Origin: Proteus terrae subsp. cibarius
GTDB taxonomy: Bacteria > Pseudomonadota > Gammaproteobacteria > Enterobacterales > Enterobacteriaceae
Assembly: GCF_011045835.1 (NCBI RefSeq)
Contig: NZ_CP047350.1
Span: 107,209-171,208, forward strand
Length of the DNA: 64,000 bases
Direction: 5' to 3'
In this document: in pieces, positions 1-8,252 of the stretch
Layout: each line of letters opens with the position of its first letter
Numbering within the stretch: position 1 is the stretch's first letter
Position numbers and translations under genes: made by a program
The notes under the pieces: generated by a model
The model's database searches: none
The model's input: the letters and a program-made list of their open reading frames with translations, nothing else
Told to the model about the DNA's origin: nothing

Positions 1-681
1 AACGTCGTCGCCCAGGTCTCCGGGTTGTCCGACCCGGTATGGTTGGCTCGGGAAGTGGATAACGGAGAAAAAGGCGATCTCGGCGTTAAGGGGCCGGTGG
101 AGAAAATCAGTGAGCCAGACCTTATTGATGTTGCCAAGAAACGCCTTGCCAATATCGACTGGGAAGAGAAGAAGAAACAGGCTATAGAGCGCTTCTGGAC
201 CAAGCAGAATTTCAATGAGCTGCCCAGAGCGCCAAAATCTCGAACACGAGAAATTGACCCTAGCGTCATGATCACCAGTGACATCAGCACTCCGGATGGC
301 ACTGTGTTCGCTCACGCGGGTGACGTGATCAACCCATTGTGCGATCCGAAGGAAGTTTGCAAGCCTGGAACGCGGCCATTTACCCAAGCGGTCGTAGTTT
401 TCGACCCGCTGGACAAAAAGCAAATGGAGCTGCTCGCCAAGAAGCTGCCTGAAATTAAGCAGGAACCTGGCGTACAACGGATTACCTATATCGCCACAGA
501 GTTCGACAAAGACAAAGGCTGGGATTCCTACAAGAGTGTCACCGACAACTTTGACGCGCCGGTATATCTGCTGACGCCAGATCTGATTACCCGGTTCGAG
601 CTGGAGCACACACCGAGCGTCATTACTGCCAGAGGCAAGAAGTTTGTTGTCCGCGAACTTGCTGAGGAGGGCGGTGAATGA
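1..681 (+). CDS. traW: TraW, type IV secretion pilus assembly protein (5' end missing)
   Basis: The reading frame is open from base 1, so the start lies before the window. The first residues (NVVAQVSG) could be the end of a signal peptide, in which case little is missing. The C-terminal half has the TraW pattern: a PDGTVFAHAGDVINPL segment, a beta strand VVVFDP, then YLLTPDLITRFELEHTPSVITARG, as in F TraW. TraW is a periplasmic protein needed for F-type pilus assembly with TraU, TraF, TraH and TrbC. The stop overlaps the start of the EAL gene in an ATGA, so the two are probably translationally coupled. Confidence 0.85.
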   Translation, partial: NVVAQVSGLSDPVWLAREVDNGEKGDLGVKGPVEKISEPDLIDVAKKRLANIDWEEKKKQAIERFWTKQNFNELPRAPKSRTREIDPSVMITSDISTPDGTVFAHAGDVINPLCDPKEVCKPGTRPFTQAVVVFDPLDKKQMELLAKKLPEIKQEPGVQRITYIATEFDKDKGWDSYKSVTDNFDAPVYLLTPDLITRFELEHTPSVITARGKKFVVRELAEEGGE

Positions 682-1349
682 TTTTTGCCCCGGCTTTCCA
701 ACCAATTAAAGACGTCGGCACAGGTTCGTTTGTCGCTGCTGAGGTACTGGCTCGTTGGTACGACGAAGGCCGGGTTCTTACACCATCCTCTCTGTCATCA
801 CCTCCTTATTGGGGGCTGGTGGATATGGAGATGGCACGGTTCATTCAGGACAACCTTCATTATTGCTTGGATCTGTACCCAGCTCTTTTTCTGAATGTCT
901 CTGAACATACTTTGCAATCAGACGTCATTTTCAAAGCGTGGTGGAGGGTTGTCCGCGACATTGCTAAGAATCACTCATCACGGCTTGTCATCGAGATTAC
1001 CGAGGGCATTCAGGATGCCTCTCTCGCATTGAGATGGGAGGCTCTTACCGAAATAGGGGTTGAGCTGGCGCTGGATGACTATGGAGACAAAAACTCTTCG
1101 CTGGAGCGCCTGAGTCGTTATGACTGGCACTATTGCAAGTTTGACGCGAGAAGACTGCGGTCGCTTGAAGACTACTCGGCCATCCTCCACTGCCGCCGAA
1201 AAGGCATACAGCTCATTGCTGAGCAGGTGGAGAGCTTCCCATTGGGGGAGAGCGCCAAATTACTTGGACTGTCATGGCAACAAGGTTTCTATCACGGGAA
1301 GCCTGCTGTCATGGAGAAACACTTGAATTACGTAAAGGCCTTACCATGA
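678..1349 (+). CDS. EAL-domain protein, probable cyclic-di-GMP phosphodiesterase, inside the tra operon
   Basis: 223 residues forming a stand-alone EAL domain with no sensor, GGDEF or signal peptide. Signature residues are present: EVLAR for EAL near residue 23, LNVS, EITE, LDDYG for DDFG, KFD, AEQVE for AEGVE, and QGFYHGKP near the end. These are the metal and substrate ligands expected of an active enzyme cleaving c-di-GMP to pGpG in the cytoplasm. The start overlaps traW and the stop overlaps traU, both by ATGA, so it is an integral member of the mating-pair operon. It could link c-di-GMP (motile/sessile state) to conjugation; activity and role are inferred. Degeneration into a pure c-di-GMP sensor is possible. 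Confidence 0.85.
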   Translation: MIFAPAFQPIKDVGTGSFVAAEVLARWYDEGRVLTPSSLSSPPYWGLVDMEMARFIQDNLHYCLDLYPALFLNVSEHTLQSDVIFKAWWRVVRDIAKNHSSRLVIEITEGIQDASLALRWEALTEIGVELALDDYGDKNSSLERLSRYDWHYCKFDARRLRSLEDYSAILHCRRKGIQLIAEQVESFPLGESAKLLGLSWQQGFYHGKPAVMEKHLNYVKALP

Positions 1350-2353
1350 TGCAAAAAATTCTACGGGTCATTGCCGTTAGCGCGGTCTTTTGGGTTCGTT
1401 CGGTATCGGCTGACCCTGGGTGCCAGAATGCGGAAGTAATCGGCGGAAAACTGATTACTGACATCTGCTGGAGCTGTATTTTTCCCATCAAAGTAGCAGG
1501 GGTTCCTATAAGTGGTGGAGGCGGATCATTCCCGAGTGAAGCCGTAAGCAACCCTCTGTGTATGTGCGAGGATAATCTAGGGGTCCCTCGGCCTGGAGTC
1601 ACCACTTCTATGTGGGAGCCAGCACGGCTTGTTGAATTTCAGAGAGTGCCTGGCTGCTCATCTGTCTTGAATGGTGTCAGGTTCCCGTTTGATAGGACTA
1701 ACCAAGGGCATCATGGCATGGGAGACATGGATGGTGGTGATGGTTCTTTTATGCACTATCACTACTATGCGTTTCCTCTGTTGGTGATGCTCGATTTATT
1801 TATTAAGCAGACCTGTAATGCTGATGGGTATATGGATCTCGACATCATGTACATGTCGGAGCTCGACCCGACCTGGAACAATGATGAGCTCGCTTTTTTT
1901 ACCAATCCAGAGGCGGCGGCAGTAGCAAACCCAATTGCGGCGGCTGCGTGTACTGCTGATGCTGTCTCATCAACCGCTGGAAAACCTTTAAAACAGCTTT
2001 TCTGGTGTGCTGGTTCATGGGGCACCCTGTATCCATTTAGTGGCAACCAGAATGGTGGAAAAGGTGTTATCCGCGATAGCAGTCTTCTTAGCACAAGGGT
2101 TCTGGCTGCTTTGCATCGCCGGGGGTTAGCGTGGAAGACAATGGGTTCTGAGGCTATGTGTAGAGGTGTTATTAGCCCAACACTACCCAAAACGCAGTAC
2201 AAATTCACGCTATTGCATCCGGTTCCAGAGACAAACTCATCTCACGTAATTGGCGAATCCACTCTTACGTGGGGTCTGGCGCGAACTATACCGGCAATTG
2301 GGCAAGACCCTATTTACACCATCTGGCGATGGAATGATTGCTGTAACAATTGA
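1346..2353 (+). CDS. traU: TraU, F-type mating-pair protein
   Basis: 335 residues from the ATG that overlaps the EAL stop; a longer frame from 1274 would run inside the EAL gene and lacks a signal peptide at its start. Residues 1-22 form a Sec signal (MMQKILRVIAVSAVFW...VSA). The mature part is Cys-rich (CQNAEVIGGKLITDICWSC, CMC, CSSV, CAGSWG, CC near the end), as in TraU, a disulfide-bonded periplasmic protein required for DNA transfer. A further in-frame ATG directly follows the first. No terminator-like structure separates it from the EAL gene. Confidence 0.88.
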   Translation: MMQKILRVIAVSAVFWVRSVSADPGCQNAEVIGGKLITDICWSCIFPIKVAGVPISGGGGSFPSEAVSNPLCMCEDNLGVPRPGVTTSMWEPARLVEFQRVPGCSSVLNGVRFPFDRTNQGHHGMGDMDGGDGSFMHYHYYAFPLLVMLDLFIKQTCNADGYMDLDIMYMSELDPTWNNDELAFFTNPEAAAVANPIAAAACTADAVSSTAGKPLKQLFWCAGSWGTLYPFSGNQNGGKGVIRDSSLLSTRVLAALHRRGLAWKTMGSEAMCRGVISPTLPKTQYKFTLLHPVPETNSSHVIGESTLTWGLARTIPAIGQDPIYTIWRWNDCCNN

Positions 2354-2391
2354 GCAGACCCTAACGAATTTGCACGGGCATTTTAGATTAT

Positions 2392-2405
2392 GCCCCAAAA
2401 GGGCC
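2392..2405 (+). promoter_or_regulatory. Candidate AcaCD/FlhDC-type operator upstream of traN
   Basis: GCCCCAAAAGGGCC, followed within 8 bases by a cac half-motif, lies 50 bases before traN. It matches seven related GCCC-AAAA-GGGC boxes in the window. The same bases overlap an inverted repeat (GGGCCAC...GTGGCCC) that could also act as a weak terminator after traU. Confidence 0.5.
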
Positions 2406-2456
2406 ACTACACGTACAGGTGGCCCTTGTCTTCTCAGATAGCATGGGAAGGTTGAA

Positions 2457-5267
2457 ATGGAGAACACAATGCGAAGTCATAATTACTTTATGAAAGCTGT
2501 GGCCTCGCTGTTGACAGTAACCATGTCTGCGCTGCCGATACATTCCTACGCTAACGGTAGCCAAGACCAGGACATCACAGCGGTGGGTAAAGAGGCCCAG
2601 GCTTTCGGACAAAACCTCTCAAACTCATTCAAGTCGAGCTCGGGGACTGTGCAAGATGGCACAATCTCTATGCCGACGTTGAAAGACGGTCAATTCCAAA
2701 TGAACGGGGGGAGTCAGATTAATGTCAATGATCTATTCCCCGGAACGAGCGGGACCAACAATAAACCTGATAGTTATTACTTCCCTGATGCCAATAAACC
2801 TGATGTGGGCGGTCTGCAAGGCATTTACGACTCTGGCGATGACATGGACAGCGTGGGGAATAATGCAAAAGGGTCGCTGTGGAGTGATGCCAATAGTGCT
2901 AATCCATCAATCTCTGGTGCGGCATACAAGGTTCTTCTCGATGCCTCTAATCGATCACGCCCTGATTTCAGTAATGACCCTGTACTAAATCTAAGCAAAA
3001 AGACCTATGAGGATATGGACCTCATCGCAGGTGGCTTTGGGGATTGTTCTGCCGAAACAACCATCAATCAGAATACTATCAACGCCCACATTCCAGAGTA
3101 TGAACGGTGTCAGCGTGTTGTAGATCAAAGCGCGGACTGTGAGGTTGTCCATGACTACGATGCCTCTGTGGTGAAGCACTATGATGGTCCATATAACCTC
3201 AAATCTTGTGGAGAAGGCTGTACTGAGTTGTGGATTGGCCGAGTTGGTAACGACTACTGGAGTGGCAACTGTTCGATTTATGAGGAATACACGCGGGTCC
3301 AAGTCAGTAATCCAGACGCCATAGTGTCTGCAACTCTTGAGTACGCCAAGTGGGATGACTACATGCAAGTTTGGGTTGGTAAATCAGGTCAGGAAACTAA
3401 AGTATGGTCCGGCCCTGACGGCAATTTCCCTCCAGAAACGGCTGGCCGATGTGAATTGTCAACAAGTTGGGAGCGAAACCCTAATATTGATGTCACTCCC
3501 TATTTCAAGAATGTGAAAGATGGTGATGTTGTTACGTTTAAGATCCGCGTTTCAGTAACTGGCGCAGGTGAGGGTTTTGGCCGCATAAAGCTACGCTATG
3601 ACCCATCAAAAGCCATTACCAAGGATGAGTGGGCTCCACAGAGCTGCATGGATTCAGCCAAAGGGGTTGTAGATGGTTTTGCGGAAGGCGAGATCACATG
3701 TATAGATGACCCGACTGATGCTACGGGCTGCACAGTCATCAATGGGATCAAAGTTTGCGAATCTCAACTCAAGCCGTCACCTTTGCCTGGTATTCCAAAA
3801 CTATGCAAAAAGGTTCGAGTTAAAGCTGACTATGACTTTTATAAGGGGCAAATGGACTGCTGGACAGACCCTCAAGGTGAAACGCACTGTCCGGTAAACA
3901 CGGGCGGGAATCTCGATAGCTGTCAGAAATATGAAGAAAACCCTCAGTGCGGCTTCATCAGTTCCAAATGTGTTGATGGTGCTCAGGGAAGTTCTGGTAC
4001 GTGCTACGTCCACGAGGATACTTATGACTGTGGTACAGATGTTTCTGTTCCGACCTTGGAAAAGGAAACTGAGTACCAGTGCGGTGGGCCTATACGCTGC
4101 ATGGGAGATGACTGCCTTGATTTGACCAAAACACAAAGCACTGATTTTGCTCGCGCTACTGCGTTGCTCAATGCAGCCCAATTCATGACGCAGGATATGA
4201 GCTGCACAGGCCAAGATGGGGATGACAATCCTACCGGGGATGAAAACGTTATTTGCTCTGCTTTTGCAGGGGAAGCTGGCGAATGCAAGATAGCTGTTGG
4301 GGGAGTTTCTGATTGCTGTGAAAAGCCAACCAATATATCTCTTGCCGATTATCTGAACCTAATAATGGCCGTTCCAAAGCTCGATGGCGCAGTGATGGGG
4401 CTGACTGATGGTAATGCGCTTAAAGGTGCTTATCAGGTACTTAGGGAACCTGCCCTTCAAGGGTGGACAGAAGTCACAAAACCGTTCACAAGTTATATAG
4501 AGAACGTTTCAGGTGCTGTTGATTCGTTCTTCCAGCCTGTAGAGCAGTTTGTTGATCAACTCATTGACCAGCTCAAAGAGCAAGTCAAAGAAGTGATGAT
4601 GGATGTCATGAAATCAGCAGGCCAAGATGCAGCAACAGAGCAGGCGGCTGCCGCAGCATCTGAACAAGCTGCCGAAGCAATGATGGAGACTGCGACAACA
4701 TGGCTTAGCACTGCCATGACGATATATACCGTCTATGTCGTTGCGATGGTGATGATCCAGATGATTTATAAGTGCGAGGAAGAAGAGTTCACTATGAACG
4801 CCAAAAGAGCGCTCAAGAATTGCACCTATGTAGGCTCTTATTGTAAATCTAAGGTGTTGGGCGCTTGTATTGAAAAAAGAGAAGCGTATTGCTGCTTCAA
4901 TTCTCCGCTCTCTCGTATTATACAAGAACAGGTTCGCCCTCAATTGGGGCAGAACTTTGGAGACCCCAAAAATCCTCAGTGTGAAGGGATTCCACTAGAT
5001 AAAATTGCCGAAATTGATTGGAGCAAAATTAATTTGGATGAGTGGCTTGGGATATTACAGCAGAACGGTAAATTCCCTGATCCGGCCTCAATAAATCTCG
5101 ACTCGCTGACTGGAGCAGGGAATGACTTCAATATTGACGGGACGCGGAAGAATGCTCAGGAAAGGGCGTTGGAGCGGTTGGAAGGGATTGATATTGACGC
5201 GAAGCGAAAAGAGGCGACAAACAGCATAGACCCTCAAACAGGCGCGCCAACTGGTGGTGGTGGATAA
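2457..5267 (+). CDS. traN: TraN, outer-membrane mating-pair stabilization protein
   Basis: 936 residues, long for the family but in the range I recall for IncA/C and SXT TraN. The signal peptide is about residues 1-32, using the ATG at 2457 or an equally usable one at 2469. The protein has many Cys residues, including CQRVVDQSADCEV, CSTC-like clusters and CCFNSPLSRIIQEQ near the C-terminus; the last is a TraN hallmark. An Ala/Glu-rich helical stretch around 720-770 precedes a hydrophobic segment. TraN contacts recipient outer-membrane proteins and stabilizes mating pairs. A bidirectional terminator follows. Confidence 0.9.
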   Translation: MENTMRSHNYFMKAVASLLTVTMSALPIHSYANGSQDQDITAVGKEAQAFGQNLSNSFKSSSGTVQDGTISMPTLKDGQFQMNGGSQINVNDLFPGTSGTNNKPDSYYFPDANKPDVGGLQGIYDSGDDMDSVGNNAKGSLWSDANSANPSISGAAYKVLLDASNRSRPDFSNDPVLNLSKKTYEDMDLIAGGFGDCSAETTINQNTINAHIPEYERCQRVVDQSADCEVVHDYDASVVKHYDGPYNLKSCGEGCTELWIGRVGNDYWSGNCSIYEEYTRVQVSNPDAIVSATLEYAKWDDYMQVWVGKSGQETKVWSGPDGNFPPETAGRCELSTSWERNPNIDVTPYFKNVKDGDVVTFKIRVSVTGAGEGFGRIKLRYDPSKAITKDEWAPQSCMDSAKGVVDGFAEGEITCIDDPTDATGCTVINGIKVCESQLKPSPLPGIPKLCKKVRVKADYDFYKGQMDCWTDPQGETHCPVNTGGNLDSCQKYEENPQCGFISSKCVDGAQGSSGTCYVHEDTYDCGTDVSVPTLEKETEYQCGGPIRCMGDDCLDLTKTQSTDFARATALLNAAQFMTQDMSCTGQDGDDNPTGDENVICSAFAGEAGECKIAVGGVSDCCEKPTNISLADYLNLIMAVPKLDGAVMGLTDGNALKGAYQVLREPALQGWTEVTKPFTSYIENVSGAVDSFFQPVEQFVDQLIDQLKEQVKEVMMDVMKSAGQDAATEQAAAAASEQAAEAMMETATTWLSTAMTIYTVYVVAMVMIQMIYKCEEEEFTMNAKRALKNCTYVGSYCKSKVLGACIEKREAYCCFNSPLSRIIQEQVRPQLGQNFGDPKNPQCEGIPLDKIAEIDWSKINLDEWLGILQQNGKFPDPASINLDSLTGAGNDFNIDGTRKNAQERALERLEGIDIDAKRKEATNSIDPQTGAPTGGGG

Positions 5268-5293
5268 AAAAAGGGGCCTTTCGGCCCCTTTCT
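5266..5293. terminator. Bidirectional intrinsic terminator between traN and the lipoprotein gene
   Basis: AAGGGGCC-TTTC-GGCCCCTT, an 8-bp stem with an A-tract on the left and T residues on the right, placed between two convergent genes. Confidence 0.85.
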
Positions 5294-5305
5294 CATGTAG
5301 ATTGA

Positions 5306-6166
5306 TTACGCTTCTGGGTAAACAAATAACTCTGCTTTTCCCTGATCAAGAAGGTAAGGGAAAGCAACTTTTTCGCCATTATCCAGCTCAACCGATTTTG
5401 GAGCAAGGTAGAGGTAGGCCCAAGCTGGTAGCTGTTTGCTAATAGCTGCGTAGATCGCTTGCTGAGGAGCATGGCTTGCTGCCCCATTACCGACATTCAC
5501 AAAGTTGTATGCGGTCTCATGGCCTGATGTGAAGGCATACGCTGTACCTTGAACGCCAGAGACAAAATTAGGAGCTGACCCTAGGCGAGGCTCCACGATT
5601 TTCACCTTAACGGAACACATGTCAGCTACCTTACTTTGTCCGTTCACCCACGTCGGGCAACCCCATTCATTCTTGTAGAACTGATAGGTTAGGCGACCAT
5701 CTTTGTCATACAGAAGCGTGAAATTGGCACCCAAATCAGTCAGCGCTGACTCAATGGAAACTTTCACATGTGAAAGAAATTTGGCCTGAGCGTCTGCCGG
5801 TGAAACTGCTTCGTTAGCAGGCATCCAAGCGATCAAGCTATTGCGAGCGCCATGCTGTTTGGGGCCGATAGCCCAGTTCGCAAGGTTGACCAAGCCACCT
5901 TGCCAGTCGGTCATTCCGAGCTGAGGGGACATGTAGCCAGACAGCACGTAGGCTGCCCCAAACGTTTTGGTGTCGGTCAGACGCTCCAGCTTGTCACGCG
6001 GAACAGAAGCGTCTTGGATGCCTGTTACCAGGCCACCGGCCTCCGCGATGTTGTAAGCGCGACTGTGATTGGTTTTGTACGCTGTGGGTTCGTAACTGCT
6101 GGTGGATGCACAGCCAGATAGAGCTGCTACAGCCAGAGCCACGGTGGTGATTAAAGCCTTTTTCAT
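5306..6166 (-). CDS. Putative lipoprotein of unknown function
   Basis: 286 residues with an N-terminal lipoprotein signal: MKKALITTVALAVAALSGC, lipobox LSGC, Ala/Ser after the Cys and no Asp at +2, so outer-membrane sorting is expected. I do not recognise the mature domain. It contains a WGCPTWV segment and a second Cys pair that may be oxidised. Its promoter region (6209-6235) closely resembles those of the leftward membrane gene at 57862-58224 and the gene at 36455, suggesting constitutive co-expression. Surface or entry exclusion is one possible role, from that association only. A 16-bp ctttcacatgtgaaag palindrome lies inside the gene at 5761. Confidence 0.7.
   Translation of the reverse strand: MKKALITTVALAVAALSGCASTSSYEPTAYKTNHSRAYNIAEAGGLVTGIQDASVPRDKLERLTDTKTFGAAYVLSGYMSPQLGMTDWQGGLVNLANWAIGPKQHGARNSLIAWMPANEAVSPADAQAKFLSHVKVSIESALTDLGANFTLLYDKDGRLTYQFYKNEWGCPTWVNGQSKVADMCSVKVKIVEPRLGSAPNFVSGVQGTAYAFTSGHETAYNFVNVGNGAASHAPQQAIYAAISKQLPAWAYLYLAPKSVELDNGEKVAFPYLLDQGKAELFVYPEA
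5761..5776. repeat. 16-bp palindrome, copy 1
   Basis: CTTTCACATGTGAAAG, perfect palindrome inside the lipoprotein gene. Exact copies are at 21156, 51623 and 58351; near copies are at 45089 and 45534. It resembles a chromosomal parS with a 2-bp spacer. Confidence 0.75.
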
Positions 6167-6208
6167 GTTGTTCTCCGTTCTTACCTGAGTTGAATCTGAT
6201 TTACTTCG

Positions 6209-6235
6209 ATAATATCACAGCATCAAAAAATGCAA
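6209..6235 (-). promoter_or_regulatory. Promoter of the lipoprotein gene
   Basis: Read leftward: TTGCAT, 15 bases, then TGA-TATTAT (extended -10). A GCAT-CAAAAA-ATGC inverted repeat (6220-6233) sits between the two hexamers. Nearly the same arrangement occurs at 58250-58276 (leftward) and 36356-36384 (rightward). Confidence 0.65.
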
Positions 6236-6246
6236 CCATAAAAGAC

Positions 6247-6272
6247 AAAAAAAAGCCCCTCGGGCGAGGGGC
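6247..6272 (-). terminator. Intrinsic terminator of the AcaB-like gene
   Basis: Leftward: GCCCCTC-gccc-GAGGGGC followed by a run of eight T residues, 17 bases beyond the stop of the gene at 6289-6930. Confidence 0.85.
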
Positions 6273-6288
6273 AAAGGTTTGGGCTGGG

Positions 6289-6930
6289 TTATGCTGCTTT
6301 TGTTTTCTCGGCTTCGTCTGCGATTTCCTTGTCGCCGGTTGCAGATTCCGGAGCGGCTTCGGCCACTTCACCTTCTTTGCCTTTGCTGTGGGCGGAAATG
6401 CGAGCCCGTTTCTCGATGCCGATGATTCGACCGGCCAGCTTGATGAGGCGTTGCTGCCATTGGTAAGTGGCGTCGGTGCGCTGCTTGCTGGTCAGTACGG
6501 TGTTCAGCCAGAGAGTGTCAACGATCCCCATCAGGGTATCCAGTTTGCGGATCAGGTGTGCAAACTGAGCAACCTGAGGAGAGTTGATCTCGATGGTGTA
6601 TTCATTCGGGTTGGTGTAGCCGGGCATCATGTCGATGCCGTTGTCTTCCATCAGCTTGTTGAGCTGGGCGGTAGCTTTGTCCAGGTCTTCGGAGACCTTG
6701 GAAATGTGTTCCAGGATGACGGTTTCAACCTGGTCGATTTCGTCCTGCTCACCGATGATGCGAAGGATCACGTCGATGGAGAACAGGGAGTTGGAAACTC
6801 GCTCAAAGCTGCGTTCCATGACGCGCTGAGCTTGGAGGCTGTTTACTTTCAGAACTTGCTTGAAAACAGGGCGAGAGTAGTGGTTGCTGCGGTCGTTGTT
6901 TGTGTCCAGTGCTACTTGTGCTTCTGCCAT
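6289..6930 (-). CDS. acaB: AcaB-like (DUF1845-type) regulator
   Basis: 213 residues starting MAEAQVALDT at 6930, behind a good ribosome site (ggagtatctcta); the frame extends upstream to 6990 without support. The middle (residues 95-165) has the pattern I associate with the DUF1845/PFL_4669 family: YTIEINSPQVAQFAHLIRKLDTLMGIVDTLWL, then WQQRLIKLAGRIIGIEKRARI. In IncC plasmids a member of this family, AcaB, activates acaDC. The C-terminal 35 residues are acidic and low-complexity. It is transcribed alone and away from the 7-36 kb block, with an AcaCD-like box in the divergent gap. The family call is moderate; the regulatory role is by analogy. Confidence 0.55.
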   Translation of the reverse strand: MAEAQVALDTNNDRSNHYSRPVFKQVLKVNSLQAQRVMERSFERVSNSLFSIDVILRIIGEQDEIDQVETVILEHISKVSEDLDKATAQLNKLMEDNGIDMMPGYTNPNEYTIEINSPQVAQFAHLIRKLDTLMGIVDTLWLNTVLTSKQRTDATYQWQQRLIKLAGRIIGIEKRARISAHSKGKEGEVAEAAPESATGDKEIADEAEKTKAA

Positions 6931-7013
6931 TAGAGATACTCCTAAATTTGAGGTACAGATAAACGCACTGGAAAGGATAAATGCGGTCAATCTGTAACCT
7001 GACCTCTCGAAGT

Positions 7014-7027
7014 GCCCAAAATGGACA
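7014..7027 (+). promoter_or_regulatory. Candidate AcaCD/FlhDC-type operator between divergent units
   Basis: GCCCAAAATGGACA followed by gttacagcgttttc. The downstream part is shared almost exactly with the box at 29294. It lies between the leftward acaB-like gene and the first unit of the 7-36 kb block, so it could serve either. Confidence 0.55.
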
Positions 7028-7076
7028 GTTACAGCGTTTTCTGTTTAGCAAAGGTGAGCTATATTTGAATCATCTT

Positions 7077-7126
7077 AGTCGCTCTGCGGCTATAGGTGAG
7101 ATAGCTGGTCTCCGAAAACAAACAGC
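7077..7126 (+). ncRNA. Two-hairpin/pseudoknot element, copy 1
   Basis: Hairpin 1 AGTCGC-TCT-GCGGCT (6 pairs), then GAGA-TAGCTGG-TCTC, then CGAAAACAAACAGC. The GCTG of the loop can pair with the final CAGC, giving an H-type pseudoknot with an A-rich strand. It heads the unit starting at 7224. Confidence 0.65.
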
Positions 7127-7155
7127 ATCTAGTCTTATGCCGTATGGCATTACTT

Positions 7156-7223
7156 AACCCCAAGCCGGGGGCTTCTCCCGGTTTTCGGGTGTTGCCCCTG
7201 TTTTTTTACATAGGAGCAACACC
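7156..7223 (+). promoter_or_regulatory. Structured leader of gene 7224
   Basis: GC hairpin CCGGG..CCCGG, then segment B GGTGTTGC, which pairs perfectly with GCAACACC directly before the ATG. The Shine-Dalgarno AGGAG overlaps this pairing. Confidence 0.7.
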
Positions 7224-7544
7224 ATGCACATCATCACTTTCATTGTAGTTCTGCTTGCATCTCTGGGCGCACTGTACGTAGGCGCGAAGGCATTTGCTTT
7301 TTCCTTCATCGTTCTCGCTAAAGTGTTCCAGCGTATCGGTTTGTTCCTTTGGAACAAATTCGCAGTTCCTGCAATGCGGTCTGTACAGGCCGTCATCAAA
7401 GAACGTGCTGCCAAGGCTGAACAAGCCAAAGCAGTCGTTGAACCTGAGGTAACTCAAGTTCAAGAAGTCGCTAAACAAGAACCTGACTGGGATTATCTCG
7501 AAATCCCGACTTACCTTCGTAAGGGCAAGGAACTTGTTTGGTAA
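7224..7544 (+). CDS. Small membrane-anchored protein, unknown function
   Basis: 106 residues: one long N-terminal hydrophobic region (residues 3-35), a basic stretch with KER and AAKAEQAK, then an acidic tail ending DYLEIPTYLRKGKELVW. It probably sits in the inner membrane with a cytoplasmic C-terminus. I do not recognise the family. It is the first gene behind pseudoknot element copy 1 and has its own structured leader. Confidence 0.65.
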   Translation: MHIITFIVVLLASLGALYVGAKAFAFSFIVLAKVFQRIGLFLWNKFAVPAMRSVQAVIKERAAKAEQAKAVVEPEVTQVQEVAKQEPDWDYLEIPTYLRKGKELVW

Positions 7545-7575
7545 TAACTGTCGCTGAGTAATCTTCGACACTTTC

Positions 7576-7638
7576 AAACCCATCGGGGCAACCATACCCC
7601 GACGGGGATGTTGCCCCTTTTTGCTTAGGAGCAACATC
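7576..7638 (+). promoter_or_regulatory. Structured leader of the 30-residue gene 7639
   Basis: One of the cleanest copies. Hairpin CGGGG-CAACCATA-CCCCG; segment B GATGTTGCCCC can pair upstream with GGGGCAAC (loop plus stem) or downstream with GCAACATC before the ATG. Confidence 0.75.
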
Positions 7639-7731
7639 ATGGAAATCGCTATCATCGCTTTGTGTATCCCTACTGGTTGGGCAATCTCTCGTCCTTTCGT
7701 GAGAATCGCTGAATCGTTCGGTTACTGCTGA
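7639..7731 (+). CDS. 30-residue hydrophobic small protein
   Basis: MEIAIIALCIPTGWAISRPF... ending GYC, 30 residues. The start is fixed by AGGAG six bases upstream and by a full structured leader. It is mostly hydrophobic with two Cys and probably inserts in or lies on the membrane. No family recognised. Having its own leader argues that it is really translated. Confidence 0.6.
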   Translation: MEIAIIALCIPTGWAISRPFVRIAESFGYC

Positions 7732-7847
7732 TAGTCAACGCAAAGGGAGGGGGCAACCCCTCTCTTTCTGGTCAAGCCTCTGTGGCTTGTCCTCAAAGTC
7801 TTCTGGTGTCAGTTGGCTTTGACGACAAGCTACAGGGGGAATGTCGA

Positions 7848-8033
7848 ATGCAACAGAATCTTCATGTTTACGACGATCACGCAGGCATCATCTATCTGGC
7901 TGATGGACGCGAGGTGAAATTTGATCCGAAACTGTATTCCAGCTCCTACCAGGCGCACAGTGAAGCAGTGAAGTGGGCCAAAGAAACCGGGGTCATTGGT
8001 CAAAACGACGATGTGGTGATGTTCGTCCATTGA
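7848..8033 (+). CDS. Small protein, unknown function
   Basis: 61 residues from the ATG at 7848 (MQQNLHVYDDHAG), preceded by gggggaatgtcga; an upstream in-frame ATG at 7782 lies inside the leader and is unlikely. The sequence (YLADGREVKFDPKLYSSSYQAHSEAVKWAKETG) suggests a compact beta/alpha domain. The upstream region has a ggcttgtc/gacaagc pairing like the other leaders. It is the last gene of the first unit. Confidence 0.6.
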   Translation: MQQNLHVYDDHAGIIYLADGREVKFDPKLYSSSYQAHSEAVKWAKETGVIGQNDDVVMFVH

Positions 8034-8081
8034 GGGAGTGGCCTCCAGGAGAGGCTACTCTCCTCGCTCCTTAAAAGTCTT

Positions 8082-8109
8082 CTTACTCATGGTGAATACC
8101 ATCAGTAAG
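8082..8109 (+). repeat. Long inverted repeat preceding pseudoknot element copy 2
   Basis: CTTACTCATGGT-gaat-ACCATCAGTAAG, nearly perfect 12-bp arms, followed by cagattttg. A sister copy lies at 32434-32460. It may terminate the preceding unit or form part of the promoter structure. Confidence 0.6.
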
Positions 8110-8110
8110 C

Positions 8111-8231
8111 AGATTTTGTTCTCTTCGGAGAGCGAAAAGTGCGATAGCTGGTCGCCAAAAACAAACAGCAAATTAACGTTAATTTACTAGCCCAACCGGG
8201 CGCATCCGCCCGGTTCGGGACGTGGTGCGCC
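8111..8231 (+). repeat. 121-bp exact direct repeat, copy A
   Basis: Starts agattttgttctc and ends gtggtgcgcc. It is identical base for base to 12946-13066 and spans pseudoknot element copy 2, the palindrome AAATTAACGTTAATTT and the first hairpin of the leader. Confidence 0.85.
8120..8169 (+). ncRNA. Two-hairpin/pseudoknot element, copy 2
   Basis: Hairpin 1 CTCT-TCGG-AGAG, then GCGA-TAGCTGG-TCGC, then CAAAAACAAACAGC. It heads the cobS-ssb-bet-exo unit. The palindrome AAATTAACGTTAATTT follows at 8170-8185. Confidence 0.65.
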
Positions 8232-8252
8232 TGTCACAATAGGAGCGCACCT
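8191..8252 (+). promoter_or_regulatory. Structured leader of the cobS-like gene
   Basis: Hairpin ACCGGGC-GCATCC-GCCCGGT. Segment B GGTGCGCC pairs with the loop GCATC or with GGAGCGCACC just before the ATG, burying the AGGAG. Confidence 0.75.
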
